A stretch of 64,000 nt of DNA from Phycisphaerae bacterium (GCA_041652575.1 JBAZHC010000001.1:1-64000); one strand, 5' to 3'. Positions 26,235 through 34,677 are shown, counted from the stretch's first letter. Translations and numbers: made by a program. The notes: generated by a model not told the origin, from the sequence alone.

Positions 26235-26677
26235 AATATTAATTCGTTTTTTTCAATGATTCCATGTTGTAGAAGTTTCTTGCTATATTATGACGGATTG
26301 TAGTCTTAAAAAAGGGAAAAAGCAAAGAAAACGCAAGGATTAGAGAATGAAGAAAATCTGCGAAATCTGTGGTTATTTTTCTTGCATTTTGTTAAAAATA
26401 TGGTAAAATACAGCCATAGTTATATAAGTGCATAACTATGGAAATCCGAAATCCTAATATCTAAATTCGAAACAATATCGAAATATCAAAACACGAATGT
26501 TCAAAACGGTTTTGAACTATTTAAAATTTAAGATTTTTAATATTCATAACCTGCTAAGGCAGCGTTACTTATATTAAATCCTCTATCTGAAATCCACACG
26601 CCTACGGCTGGTAAACCATGCCTACGGCGGGCAAGCCTCTATTTTTCAATCTATAAATCAAATTAAAGGAGAACTAT
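26235..26677. other. Divergent gap with hairpin and AT-rich dispersed repeats
   Basis: About 440 bases between the methyltransferase and a small plus-strand gene. It holds a perfect 10-bp inverted repeat (26414-26441) and AT-rich text such as ATCCTAATATCTAAATTCG that recurs after the next gene (about 26891-26930). Promoters for both directions are expected, but none is clear. The last ~40 bases carry AAAGGAGAA, the ribosome-binding site for 26678. Confidence 0.5.
26414..26441. repeat. Perfect 10-bp inverted repeat
   Basis: CCATAGTTAT and ATAACTATGG flank an 8-base spacer, about 180 bases upstream of the methyltransferase start. It could be an operator or a transcript hairpin; no T run follows. 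Confidence 0.5.
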
Positions 26678-26914
26678 ATGGAAAATGTGCGTCAGGAAAA
26701 AATCAGTAAACGAATCGCCCAAATACCAAAACCATACCGCAAAGATTATGAAAAAGCGGCAATCAACGGCTCGAAACCGGCGGCAATAAAAGCATTTTGC
26801 CTCGAATGCTGCGCGTGGCAGGAAAACGAAATCATAAACTGCACGGCCGTTACCTGTCCCCTTTATGCTGTCAGGCCTTTTATAGGCAGAAAAATCCGAA
26901 TATCTAAATCCTAA
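26678..26914 (+). CDS. Small cysteine-rich protein of unknown function
   Basis: A 78-residue protein with a basic N-terminal helix (KRIAQIPKPYRKDYEKA) and a compact cysteine block: CLECCAWQ, then INCTAVTCPLYAVRPF. The spacing of the five cysteines suggests a small metal-binding knuckle. I recall similar CLECC...W...C...CPL proteins from planctomycetes and phages, without a known role. A strong AAAGGAGAA precedes the start. The last few codons (IRISKS) read through the start of an AT-rich dispersed repeat, so the natural C-terminus may have been altered by its insertion. Confidence 0.7.
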   Translation: MENVRQEKISKRIAQIPKPYRKDYEKAAINGSKPAAIKAFCLECCAWQENEIINCTAVTCPLYAVRPFIGRKIRISKS

Positions 26915-27068
26915 ATCCGAAACAAATTCAAATTACCAAAAAAATAAATAAGAATAACCCCCAGCACCCGCCTTCGATAACCCTCCGTCGCACTATGTGC
27001 TATGTAGGGCGGGAACTACGGACGGACAGGCAGGTCCGGGGGCTAACCACACAGAAAGAAGGTGCGGG

Positions 27069-27704
27069 ATGAGTGATACAGAAGCGGAAATTTTCAAGAT
27101 AGAATATCCGTTCGGGACTTTAATAGTTGACGAGGATATTTATTACAGGATAGTCAAAGATGCAAGCAAACGGCCTTATAATAAATTCAAACCAATCAGA
27201 GGCATAAGCTTTTACACCAAATTGGTAAGCTGCCGAGTGGGAAAGGATAAAAAATATACGCTTGCGCGATTGCTGATGGGGCCGGGGGAAAATGAAGTGG
27301 TTGACCATATCAACAGGAACAGGCTGGATAATCGAAGGTGCAATCTGCGAATAGTCAGTCCGAGGCAAAATTCACTTAACAGAACATCCAAGAACAGCAC
27401 CGGTTTAATTGGAGTCAGTATTACGATGCTTAGAGGGAGAAAACGATTAAACGCCACGTTTAAGCCTGCCGGTAAAAGACAGAAATTCAGTTTGTACGAC
27501 AGCCCATCCAATCGGATTATTTGCGCTCTTGTTCACGATAAATTTGTAATTCAGTCCGGCGATGAAGAATATGCGCCGCTGAATTTTCCAATTTTAAAAG
27601 ATGAGCCTTTCAAGAGCAGATTGCTGCGGATGGATATAAAGGAGTTCAGGGAAAATAAACTGGAAGTTATTGCTGAAAAACTGGGGGCGGACATACGAAA
27701 ATAA
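27069..27704 (+). CDS. HNH endonuclease with AP2-like domain
   Basis: A 211-residue protein. The HNH_3 core is VVDHINRNRLDNRRCNLRIV at about residues 78-97, followed by SPRQNSLNRTSKNSTGLIGVS, the usual junction to an AP2/integrase-like DNA-binding segment. This arrangement is typical of phage and homing-type endonucleases. I chose the ATG at 27069 (MSDTEAEIF), since AAGGTGCGGG precedes it; the open frame extends 24 codons upstream into repeat sequence. The same AAGGTGCGGGATGA start context occurs at gcvPB. It sits just upstream of the gcv promoter and may be a solitary mobile gene. Confidence 0.85.
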   Translation: MSDTEAEIFKIEYPFGTLIVDEDIYYRIVKDASKRPYNKFKPIRGISFYTKLVSCRVGKDKKYTLARLLMGPGENEVVDHINRNRLDNRRCNLRIVSPRQNSLNRTSKNSTGLIGVSITMLRGRKRLNATFKPAGKRQKFSLYDSPSNRIICALVHDKFVIQSGDEEYAPLNFPILKDEPFKSRLLRMDIKEFRENKLEVIAEKLGADIRK

Positions 27705-27729
27705 AAAAAGGTTCAACGTGAAATTCTGT

Positions 27730-27758
27730 TTGACAAATAGAAAGAACTTCGGCATTAT
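27730..27758 (+). promoter_or_regulatory. Promoter of the glycine riboswitch/gcv operon
   Basis: TTGACA at 27730-27735 and CATTAT at 27753-27758 with a 17-base spacer. Transcription would begin about 27765, just before the riboswitch. Confidence 0.65.
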
Positions 27759-27775
27759 TACGATTGTCAGTTGAT

Positions 27776-27932
27776 GGCCGGAAGAGATTCCCCTAAAAAG
27801 GGAGCCGAAGGTGAAATCAGCGTAAAGCTGAGAAACTCTCAGGCAAAAGGATTTCGGTCTGATGACGTCTCTGGAGAATCCGAAAAGACGGATGCCGAAG
27901 GGTGAATATCTCAGGCAAACAAACAGAGGGAT
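27776..27932 (+). ncRNA. Tandem glycine riboswitch
   Basis: Two aptamer cores are visible. The first has AGAGATTCCCC, GGAGCCGAAGGTGAAAT and CTCTCAGGCAAAAGGATTTC; the second has GACGGATGCCGAAGGGTGAAT and ATCTCAGGCAAACAAACAGAG. The GCCGAAGG and CTCAGGCAAA segments are hallmarks of the family, which senses glycine and commonly controls gcv operons. The last P1 strand (CAGAG) overlaps the first bases of the downstream terminator stem, so glycine binding should block termination and switch the operon on. Confidence 0.92.
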
Positions 27933-27965
27933 ATGTCGTATAGGCGTATCCCTCTTTATTTTTGC
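27925..27965 (+). terminator. Riboswitch-controlled terminator
   Basis: AGAGGGATA (27925-27933) pairs with TATCCCTCT (27947-27955), followed by TTATTTTTG. Its 5' arm overlaps the closing helix of aptamer 2, forming the expression platform. Confidence 0.85.
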
Positions 27966-28056
27966 GCAAAATATGTTGACAATGACACAATTTTGCTTAA
28001 GTTTAGCACTATCTTGTCAGATACAGTGATTTTAGATTAAAAAACGAGTTAAGAAT

Positions 28057-29253
28057 ATGGACAAAAAAACGGTATTGTTTGAAAAACACGCGGCACTTGC
28101 CGGTAAAGGTCAGATAGTACCTTTTGCCGGGTGGATGATGGCGCTGTGGTATCAATCCATAAGAGCCGAACACGAGGCGGTTCGAAAAACGGCAGGACTT
28201 TTCGACTGTACACATATGGCGGTTCTGAAAATCGCGGGCAAGGACGCGGCCAATTTTTTAAATATTCTCACTACCAACGATGTCGCAATGCTGAAACCGG
28301 GCAAGGCTCAGTACTCTTATATCCTAAATCCTGCCGGCGATATAATTGACGATGTGATAGTTTATTGTATCGCTCATGATAATTTTACGATGGTAGCCAA
28401 CGCGTCCAATGAACAGAAGGTCAAAGACTGGATAGGAGCTGTAGCGGCAGACCTCAATGTCTGTCAGAACAGCCGGAAATTCGAAGTCAAAGACCTCAAG
28501 GATTCATCTTTGCCGGAAGCAAGAGTTGATATCGCGCTGCAGGGGCCGGCGTCTGCTCAATGTCTGAAAAATATTTTTGGCGTCGATGTAAGCGGTATGA
28601 AATCTTTGTCGTTTATCACTGCAAAAGCAAAAGACCTCAACGTAATTATAACTTCGACAGGTTACACGGGCGCAAAAGTCAGTTATGAACTTTTTGTTCA
28701 TCCGGACAGAGCCGGGCAGCTATGGGATATGATACTCGAAGAAGGAAAAGGTCTCGGTATAGTTCCCTGCGGGCTGGGATCGAGAGACAGTTTGCGAATT
28801 GAGGCGGGTCTGCCTTTATACGGTCATGAGCTTGCGGGCGATTTTAATATTTCGCCGTTTCAGGCAGGTTATCCATGGGCGGTGAAACTGCAAAAGAAAA
28901 ACTTTATCGGCAAAGATGCGATTGCGAAAAAAACAGATTTCGATACGGAAGTTGCGAGACTGAAATTCGATGGGGGCAAAGGAATAAGGCCTATAAGGCA
29001 ATTAGACGGCATTTTAAGTGATGACGGGATTTGTATTGGTCAGGTTTTAAGCTGTGCCGGTGTCGGCGATAAACAAATTGTCCTTGGGCTGATTAAAAAA
29101 GAGTATAATGTTGCAGGCAAACCTGCCGGGGTTTATTACCTTGCCAGAAATCAAAGTCATATTCAGCAGGGCAGAAAAGAAAAAGTGAATCCCGGCGAAA
29201 AATTAAACGCCGATATCAAAGGACAGGTAGTCGAAAGATTCGAAAAATTTTAG
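28057..29253 (+). CDS. gcvT: Glycine cleavage system T protein (aminomethyltransferase)
   Basis: A 398-residue GcvT/YgfZ-fold protein that transfers the methylene carbon from the H-protein lipoyl arm to tetrahydrofolate, releasing ammonia. It has VPFAGWMMALWY, GLFDCTHMAVLKIAG with the folate-contacting Asp, ALQGPAS, ITSTGYTGAKVSYELFV and GLGSRDSLRIEAGLPLYGHEL. It is first in the gcvT-H-PA-PB operon, 90 bases after the riboswitch terminator. The stop is followed by a CACGAAGACAC repeat. It is somewhat longer than the ~365-residue E. coli protein. Confidence 0.96.
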   Translation: MDKKTVLFEKHAALAGKGQIVPFAGWMMALWYQSIRAEHEAVRKTAGLFDCTHMAVLKIAGKDAANFLNILTTNDVAMLKPGKAQYSYILNPAGDIIDDVIVYCIAHDNFTMVANASNEQKVKDWIGAVAADLNVCQNSRKFEVKDLKDSSLPEARVDIALQGPASAQCLKNIFGVDVSGMKSLSFITAKAKDLNVIITSTGYTGAKVSYELFVHPDRAGQLWDMILEEGKGLGIVPCGLGSRDSLRIEAGLPLYGHELAGDFNISPFQAGYPWAVKLQKKNFIGKDAIAKKTDFDTEVARLKFDGGKGIRPIRQLDGILSDDGICIGQVLSCAGVGDKQIVLGLIKKEYNVAGKPAGVYYLARNQSHIQQGRKEKVNPGEKLNADIKGQVVERFEKF

Positions 29254-29259
29254 AAATTG

Positions 29260-29333
29260 CCACGAAGACACAAAGGCACGAAGAAAAATAAGTAATATAT
29301 AGAAAATTTAGTGTCTTAGTGCCTTGGTGGCTA
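29260..29333. repeat. Inverted pair of period-8 repeats between gcvT and gcvH
   Basis: GCCACGAAGACACAAAGGC (from 29260) faces GTGCCTTGGTGGC (ending near 29332) in opposite orientation. A transcript could fold into a hairpin ending just before the AAAAGGAG ribosome-binding site of gcvH. Confidence 0.6.
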
Positions 29334-29347
29334 AAAAGGAGTTGAGA

Positions 29348-29725
29348 ATGGCACCGGAAAATCTTTTTTATACAAAAGACCATGAATGGGCGGAAATTAA
29401 CGGCGATGTCGCAACGATAGGCATAACCGATTATGCGCAGCACTCGCTCGGCGAAATTACATTTGTCGAGCTGCCCGCCATAAAAAAACAGGTTAAGGCT
29501 CACGATGTTTTGGCGGTGGTGGAAAGTTCCAAGGCGGCAAGCGATGTTTATAGTCCGCTTGCAGGTGAAGTTGTGCAGGTTAATGACGAGCTTTCATCGA
29601 AGCCGGAACTTATAAATCAGGATTGCTTCAAGACAGGCTGGATTTGCAAACTCAAAGTTTCAAAGCCTGACACAAAGAATCTTATGAACGCGTCGCAATA
29701 TGAAGAATATCTTAAAACTATTTAA
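29348..29725 (+). CDS. gcvH: Glycine cleavage system H protein
   Basis: A 125-residue lipoyl carrier shuttling the aminomethyl group between the P, T and L proteins. The lipoylated lysine is in VVESSKAASDVYSPLAG at about residue 63, in the standard ESxKA context, and IGITDYAQHSLGEI is also typical. The ATG at 29348 is preferred: AAAAGGAG precedes it and MAPENLFYTKDHEWAEI is the normal start. An upstream in-frame start at 29324 would add eight residues translated from repeat sequence. gcvPA starts 11 bases downstream. Confidence 0.97.
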   Translation: MAPENLFYTKDHEWAEINGDVATIGITDYAQHSLGEITFVELPAIKKQVKAHDVLAVVESSKAASDVYSPLAGEVVQVNDELSSKPELINQDCFKTGWICKLKVSKPDTKNLMNASQYEEYLKTI

Positions 29726-29736
29726 CTGAGGTAATA

Positions 29737-31092
29737 ATGCCTTTTATTGCAAATACTCCGCAGCAGCAGAAACAGATGTTAAAGGAAATCGGTCTTTCGA
29801 TGTCCGCTGGGGGATGCCTTACGGCAGATGGATTGTTTGCCGATATTCCGAAGGAATTTCTGGCGAAGGAATTTAAACTGCCGGAGGGGATGAGCGAGTT
29901 CGATGTTCGAAATCGACTTGCCGAGCTTGCGGGAAAGAATCATATTAACCTGACATGTTTTCTTGGCGGCGGTTTTTACGACCATTTCATTCCTGCCGCT
30001 GTTTACTCGATAATCGGCAGAAGCGAATTTTACACGGCTTATACGCCTTATCAGCCGGAAATTTCGCAGGGTACATTACAGGCGATTTTCGAATATCAAT
30101 CCGTGATTTGCAGGCTTACCGAAATGCAGGCGGCAAACGCGTCGCTCTACGACGGCGGAACGGCTTTATATGAAGCGGTGATGATGGCGCTGCGCATCAC
30201 GGGAAGAAATAAAATTATTATCGATGACAGCGTAAATCCGATTTATCGTGTGATGATACATTCATATACTAAAAATCTCAGTATCGACCTCGATGAAACG
30301 AAAAACGACGAGGGGCTTATTAACAGGAAAGAGCTTTTGAACAGGCTCGATGATAATACTGCCGCAGTGATTGTTCAGAATCCGAATTTTTTCGGCTGTG
30401 TCGATGATTTTACGGATATGGCTGAAGCGGCTCATAAAAAAGGCGCTCTGCTGATTGTTTCCTGTTATCCGATTTCGCTCGGCATTTTGAAAACGCCCGG
30501 CGCGATGGGCGCAGATATTGTTACCGGCGAAGGCCAGAGCCTGGGGTTGCCGATGAGTTTCGGCGGGCCGTACCTTGGATTTATGGCGACGAAAAAAGAT
30601 TATGTGCGAAAAATGCCCGGCAGAATTGTCGGCAGGACGAAAGATAATAAAGACAGAACCGGTTTTGTCCTGACGCTGCAAGCTCGCGAACAGCACATCC
30701 GGCGCGACAAGGCGACATCGAATATCTGCTCAAATGAAGCTCTCTGCGCACTGACCGCTCTTGTATATATGTCGCTGCTCGGCAAAGAGGGCTTAAAGGA
30801 AACGGCGCAGTTATGTGCAGATAAGGCAAGTTACGCCTGGCAGAAACTGACGGCTATAAAAGGCGTAAAGCCGCGTTTCGGGGCAAAATGGTTTTTCAAT
30901 GAGTTTGTACTCGATTTGCCTGCGAACGCGGCAGATGTGGCAGGAAAACTGATTGAAAAAGGTTTCGCCGCGGGCTTTCCATTGAGCAGGTATTACGAAG
31001 GAATGGAGAATTCACTGCTTGTCGGCATTACCGAAAAAAGAACCAAACAGCAAATTGGTATGCTCGCTGAATCGCTGGAGGCTGTGTTATGA
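29737..31092 (+). CDS. gcvPA: Glycine dehydrogenase (decarboxylating) subunit 1
   Basis: This 451-residue protein is the N-terminal half of a split P protein. It has FLGGGFYDHFIPAAVY, YTPYQPEISQGTLQAIFEYQSVI, SLYDGGTALYEA and GRTKDNKDRTGFVLTLQAREQHIRRDKATSNIC. Together with gcvPB it decarboxylates glycine using pyridoxal phosphate carried by the partner subunit. The heterotetrameric split form is common outside Proteobacteria. The stop TGA overlaps ATCCCGCACCTTC, the left arm of an inverted repeat reaching the gcvPB start. Confidence 0.97.
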   Translation: MPFIANTPQQQKQMLKEIGLSMSAGGCLTADGLFADIPKEFLAKEFKLPEGMSEFDVRNRLAELAGKNHINLTCFLGGGFYDHFIPAAVYSIIGRSEFYTAYTPYQPEISQGTLQAIFEYQSVICRLTEMQAANASLYDGGTALYEAVMMALRITGRNKIIIDDSVNPIYRVMIHSYTKNLSIDLDETKNDEGLINRKELLNRLDDNTAAVIVQNPNFFGCVDDFTDMAEAAHKKGALLIVSCYPISLGILKTPGAMGADIVTGEGQSLGLPMSFGGPYLGFMATKKDYVRKMPGRIVGRTKDNKDRTGFVLTLQAREQHIRRDKATSNICSNEALCALTALVYMSLLGKEGLKETAQLCADKASYAWQKLTAIKGVKPRFGAKWFFNEFVLDLPANAADVAGKLIEKGFAAGFPLSRYYEGMENSLLVGITEKRTKQQIGMLAESLEAVL

Positions 31093-31203
31093 ATCCCGCA
31101 CCTTCTCTTATTCAGAGAAGATATTGGGATTCGAAAAAATACAAAGTTATGAATATTGCATATAACAATGATACGAAATTAGAATAAAAAGAAGGTGCGG
31201 GAT
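31093..31203 (+). promoter_or_regulatory. Inverted repeat burying the gcvPB ribosome-binding site
   Basis: ATCCCGCACCTTCT (31093-31106) is exactly complementary to AGAAGGTGCGGGAT (31190-31203). The right arm contains the Shine-Dalgarno AAGG and the first two bases of the gcvPB ATG. The enclosed ~85 bases hold a second small hairpin (TTCTC/GAGAA). This could act as a translational valve. There is no T run, so it is not a terminator. Confidence 0.6.
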
Positions 31204-32647
31204 GAAGTTAATATTTGAAAAAAGTGTTGAGGGACGCAAAGGTGTAATGCCGCCGAGGAGCGATGTGCCGACGACGGTACATATAAAAAAAGAATTATTA
31301 AGAAGTTTCGATGCGGCTCTGCCCGAGCTTAGCGAGCTTGACGTTGTCAGGCATTTCACAGAACTGTCGCGAAGGAATTTCGGAGTCGATACGAGTTTTT
31401 ATCCGCTCGGCTCGTGCACGATGAAATACAATCCGAAAGTTACGGAACGAATCGCGTTTTATCCGGGCTTTGCGCATCTTCATCCGTTATTGCCGCAATT
31501 GCGAATGGGCGGAATGCTTACGCAGGGTGCGCTTGAAGTTTTGTATGATATGGATAAATTTCTTTGTGAACTGACCGCGATGGCGGGTTTCACGATGCAG
31601 CCGATGGCCGGCGCTCACGGGGAACTTACCGGCATTATGATTATGGCGGCGTATCATCGCGATAAAGGAAATAAAAAAACTACGGTTCTGATTCCTGACA
31701 GCGCTCACGGCACAAATCCGGCAAGCGCGGCAATTGCGGGCTATAAAGTTGTCTCAGTGCCTTCGGACAGTGCCGGTATGATGGATGTAAAAGCTTTGAA
31801 AAAGATGGTCAATGCTGAAACGGCGGGATTGATGCTGACTTGTCCCAACACACTCGGTATTTTTGAAAAGAATATCAAACAAATATGCGAGATAATACAT
31901 TCGGTTGACGGTCTTTGTTATTATGACGGTGCGAATCTCAATGCGATTGTCGGCAAGGCAAGGCCGGGCGATTTCGGGTTCGATATTGTTCATTTGAATC
32001 TTCATAAAACTTTCGCGACGCCTCACGGCGGAGGCGGCCCGGGCGCAGGGCCGGTCGGCGTTGTCGAAAAGCTGCTCGATTTTCTGCCTGTTTCGCTGGT
32101 TGTGAAACGAGACGATGGAACTTTTGCGCTCGAATACGACAGACCAAAGTCCATCGGTTATATCGCGCCGTTTTATGGTAACTTCGCGATAATTCTGCGG
32201 GCGTATGTATATATTCTTATGCTCGGCAAAGAAGGGCTGAAAGAAGTTGCTGAAAATGCGGTTCTTAACGCCAATTATATAAAAGAAAAACTTAAAGGTT
32301 ATTACGACCTTCCATTCGGGCAGGTCTGCAAACACGAATGTGTCTTCAGTGCTGAACGGCAAGCCGCAAATGGCGTTCATGCGATAGATATCGCAAAAGG
32401 TCTGATAGACAGAGGATTTCATCCGCCGACAGTTTATTTTCCGACGATTGTCAAAGAATCGATAATGATTGAGCCGACCGAAACGGAGAGCAAGGAAACA
32501 CTCGATTTGTTTATCGAAACGATGATTGAAATCGCAGAGATTGCAAAAACATCTCCTGAAAAACTAAAGGCCGCTCCGATTACAACGCCAGTCGGCAGAT
32601 TAGACGAAACGGCAGCAGCGAAGAATGTCGATATAGCGGCAATTTAG
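31202..32647 (+). CDS. gcvPB: Glycine dehydrogenase (decarboxylating) subunit 2
   Basis: The 481-residue C-terminal half of the split P protein carries the pyridoxal-phosphate lysine in NLHKTFATPHGGGGPGAGPVG, with DSAHGTNPASAAI, LGSCTMKYNPK and CYYDGANLNAI also diagnostic. It ends the gcv operon. Its start lies inside the right arm of the inverted repeat described above. Its TAG stop codon is the first triplet of a dispersed TAGCCACTAAGGCAC repeat. No lipoamide dehydrogenase (L protein) gene is in the window. Confidence 0.97.
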   Translation: MKLIFEKSVEGRKGVMPPRSDVPTTVHIKKELLRSFDAALPELSELDVVRHFTELSRRNFGVDTSFYPLGSCTMKYNPKVTERIAFYPGFAHLHPLLPQLRMGGMLTQGALEVLYDMDKFLCELTAMAGFTMQPMAGAHGELTGIMIMAAYHRDKGNKKTTVLIPDSAHGTNPASAAIAGYKVVSVPSDSAGMMDVKALKKMVNAETAGLMLTCPNTLGIFEKNIKQICEIIHSVDGLCYYDGANLNAIVGKARPGDFGFDIVHLNLHKTFATPHGGGGPGAGPVGVVEKLLDFLPVSLVVKRDDGTFALEYDRPKSIGYIAPFYGNFAIILRAYVYILMLGKEGLKEVAENAVLNANYIKEKLKGYYDLPFGQVCKHECVFSAERQAANGVHAIDIAKGLIDRGFHPPTVYFPTIVKESIMIEPTETESKETLDLFIETMIEIAEIAKTSPEKLKAAPITTPVGRLDETAAAKNVDIAAI

Positions 32648-32769
32648 CCACTAAGGCACGAAGACACGAAGAAAATTTTTAGTTTTTAATTCTTAATGTT
32701 GAATTGAGGAATCCGCCTTTGACGGATGATTTTTTTAATACAAATTTTACCACCGAGCCATAGAGAGCA

Positions 32770-32804
32770 CCCCCGCAGATTCTCGACGAATCTAATCGCG
32801 GGGG
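32770..32804. repeat. Variable-arm palindrome (CCCCCGC...GCGGGGGC)
   Basis: CCCCCGC/GCGGGGG outer arms with an AGATTC/GAATCT inner stem, followed by CTTC. Confidence 0.6.
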
Positions 32805-32958
32805 CTTCCGCTGCCCCGCAAAGTTTTCCTCAAGGTCCCACAAGGGGATTGAAATGAAAACTTCTAATTGATGCGGGGTCTTCGCTCCGCTCCGACGCTT
32901 CAGCAGAGGATACAGGTTTTTTTTAGACACGGAACGACACAGATTCACACTGCTAATA

Positions 32959-33110
32959 TTGCTTTAAGGCGATGTTCTGCGAACACCATTAAATTCAAAA
33001 CTCATGCCTTACTTACAAGTAACCCGCCTTCGCTAAAGCTTCTGCGGGTAAAACTTGACGTCGGTACATCGCTTTGAATTTTATCCCAATGGGATTTTGC
33101 CTTAAAGCAA
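32959..33110. repeat. MITE-like nested palindrome with 12-bp terminal inverted repeats
   Basis: TTGCTTTAAGGC at 32959-32970 is repeated inverted as GCCTTAAAGCAA at 33099-33110. Further in are AAATTCAAA inverted matches and a CCCGC...GCGGG core. There is no open frame inside. Confidence 0.5.
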
Positions 33111-33178
33111 ACGAACGAACCCATTGATCCGCCGTCGCCAAAGGCTATGGCGGGATCTTCGACTGTCGCGGCTCTGAA

Positions 33179-33197
33179 CCCCCAGTAAAACTGGGGG
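33179..33197. repeat. Variable-arm palindrome (CCCCCAG...CTGGGGGC)
   Basis: Seven-base perfect arms around TAAAA, followed by CTAA, the family's usual right flank. Confidence 0.6.
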
Positions 33198-33214
33198 CTA
33201 AACACGGGAAATAT

Positions 33215-33248
33215 CCCCCGCCATCCGCAGGACAGGCAGGTGCGGGGG
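33215..33248. repeat. Variable-arm palindrome (CCCCCGC...GCGGGGGC)
   Basis: CCCCCGC and GCGGGGG arms with a 20-base interior, followed by CTAA. Confidence 0.55.
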
Positions 33249-33474
33249 CTAAAAGGGCGTAAAGTAGTATTACAAAACTGTCGATTTGCATAAGTATCGT
33301 GTTATTCGGGGGATATTGACGTTCATCGTATTGACCTGCCATAGGCAAATTTAGTATCCTGTTATAAAAGAAGTAAGGAAGTAAAGAAGTAAGGAGGTAA
33401 AGAAATTTTTCAACAGTTTTTCCTTACTTTTCTGCATCCTTACCTCTTTGTTTCCTTATTAACGGAGAAATATA

Positions 33475-34677
33475 TTGAGAACAAACAGGCGGCTTGTTGC
33501 TGTTGCCGGCGTTGCAATTCAAATGATGCTCGGAACAGTTTATGCATGGAGCGTGTTCAAAAATCCGCTTGTAAAAAATCACGGCTGGTCTGTTCCGCAG
33601 GTCGGTTTTACTTTTACACTTGCGATTTTATTCCTCGGGTTCTCCGCGGCATTAGGCGGCAGGTTCGTCGATAAAGCGGGAACAAAAAAAATCGCGTCGA
33701 TAGCGGCAGTTTTGTTCGGCGTCGGCACGATATTAGCCGGAGTGGCAGATTCGATTGGAAGCCTGTGGCTGTTATGGATTGGCTACGGAGTAATCGCAGG
33801 TATCGGTAACGGACTGGGATATGTAACGCCTGTTGCGGTGCTGCTTAGATGGTTTCCGGACAAAAAAGGTTTTATCACGGGCCTTGCCGTTATGGGATTC
33901 GGGTTAGGTGCGGCAATTGTCGGTCAGGTTGGGCCGATTATGATTAAGAACGTAGGAATCGCCAACACGTTTTATGTCATGGGAACAATTTTTCTTGTCG
34001 GATTATTCATCGCAGCGCAGAAATTAGTCAATCCTCCTGCGGGGTATGTTGTCGAAAGTAACGGCTTTAAAACGGATCCGGCCGAGATATCAGTCGATTT
34101 CAAATACGCACGAGGGACGAATCAGTTTTACATACTTTGGGTCATTTTGTTTTTGAATGTAACGGCAGGCATAGCGATTATCAGCAATCTTTCACCAATG
34201 GCGCAGCAGCAATTATCGCTAAAGGATCCGGCACTTATGGCAGGAAGAATTGTTGCAGTCGCGGCATTATTCAATGGTCTTGGAAGATTGTTTTGGGGAG
34301 CCTTGTCAGAAAAAATCGGGAGAAGTAAAACTTTTCTTCTGATTTTCGGAACACAAATTCCGCTGTTTCTTTATTTGCCGCATGTCAGCAGCACAATTTT
34401 ATTTACGATTATCTGCTGTTATATTCTTTTATGCTATGGCGGCGGGTTCGGAACAATGCCCTCTTTCGCGGCGGATACATTCGGGCCGAAATATATCGGA
34501 AGTATTTATGGTCCAATCCTTTTTGCATGGGGCGCAGCCGGCGCAGTTGGGCCGATGCTTATGGAATTGGTTAAAAAAACTTCCAACAGTTTTTCGATGG
34601 CACTTTCAATTGCGGCCGGAATACTTGTTTTAGGACTTATTACTACGATGCTTTATCAAAAACCAAAATTAGCATAA
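33475..34677 (+). CDS. MFS transporter, oxalate/formate antiporter (OFA)-like family
   Basis: A 400-residue 12-helix transporter. The start (AGVAIQMMLGTVYAWSVFKNPL) and FTLAILFLGFSAALGGRFVDKAGTKK match the OFA subfamily of the major facilitator superfamily, which includes the OxlT oxalate:formate exchanger and many uncharacterised monocarboxylate carriers. The second half has GRLFWGALSEKIGRSKTF. The substrate cannot be told. It begins with TTG, placed correctly after GGAG. It follows the long repeat-rich gap and is probably the first gene of a transcription unit running into the radical SAM gene. Confidence 0.9.
   Translation: MRTNRRLVAVAGVAIQMMLGTVYAWSVFKNPLVKNHGWSVPQVGFTFTLAILFLGFSAALGGRFVDKAGTKKIASIAAVLFGVGTILAGVADSIGSLWLLWIGYGVIAGIGNGLGYVTPVAVLLRWFPDKKGFITGLAVMGFGLGAAIVGQVGPIMIKNVGIANTFYVMGTIFLVGLFIAAQKLVNPPAGYVVESNGFKTDPAEISVDFKYARGTNQFYILWVILFLNVTAGIAIISNLSPMAQQQLSLKDPALMAGRIVAVAALFNGLGRLFWGALSEKIGRSKTFLLIFGTQIPLFLYLPHVSSTILFTIICCYILLCYGGGFGTMPSFAADTFGPKYIGSIYGPILFAWGAAGAVGPMLMELVKKTSNSFSMALSIAAGILVLGLITTMLYQKPKLA

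Larger units (their letters stand above)
32648..33474. other. Gene-free, repeat-rich stretch
   Basis: About 830 bases without a coding region. It contains a period-8 repeat (32645-32672), three variable-arm palindromes (32770-32804, 33179-33197, 33215-33248), a MITE-like nested palindrome (32959-33110), a GATCCGCC...GGCGGGATC hairpin near 33127-33160 and a purine-rich AAGTAAGG/AAGTAAAG tract (33369-33405) that faces its pyrimidine-rich complement before the transporter gene. I saw no convincing promoter for the transporter. Confidence 0.6.
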
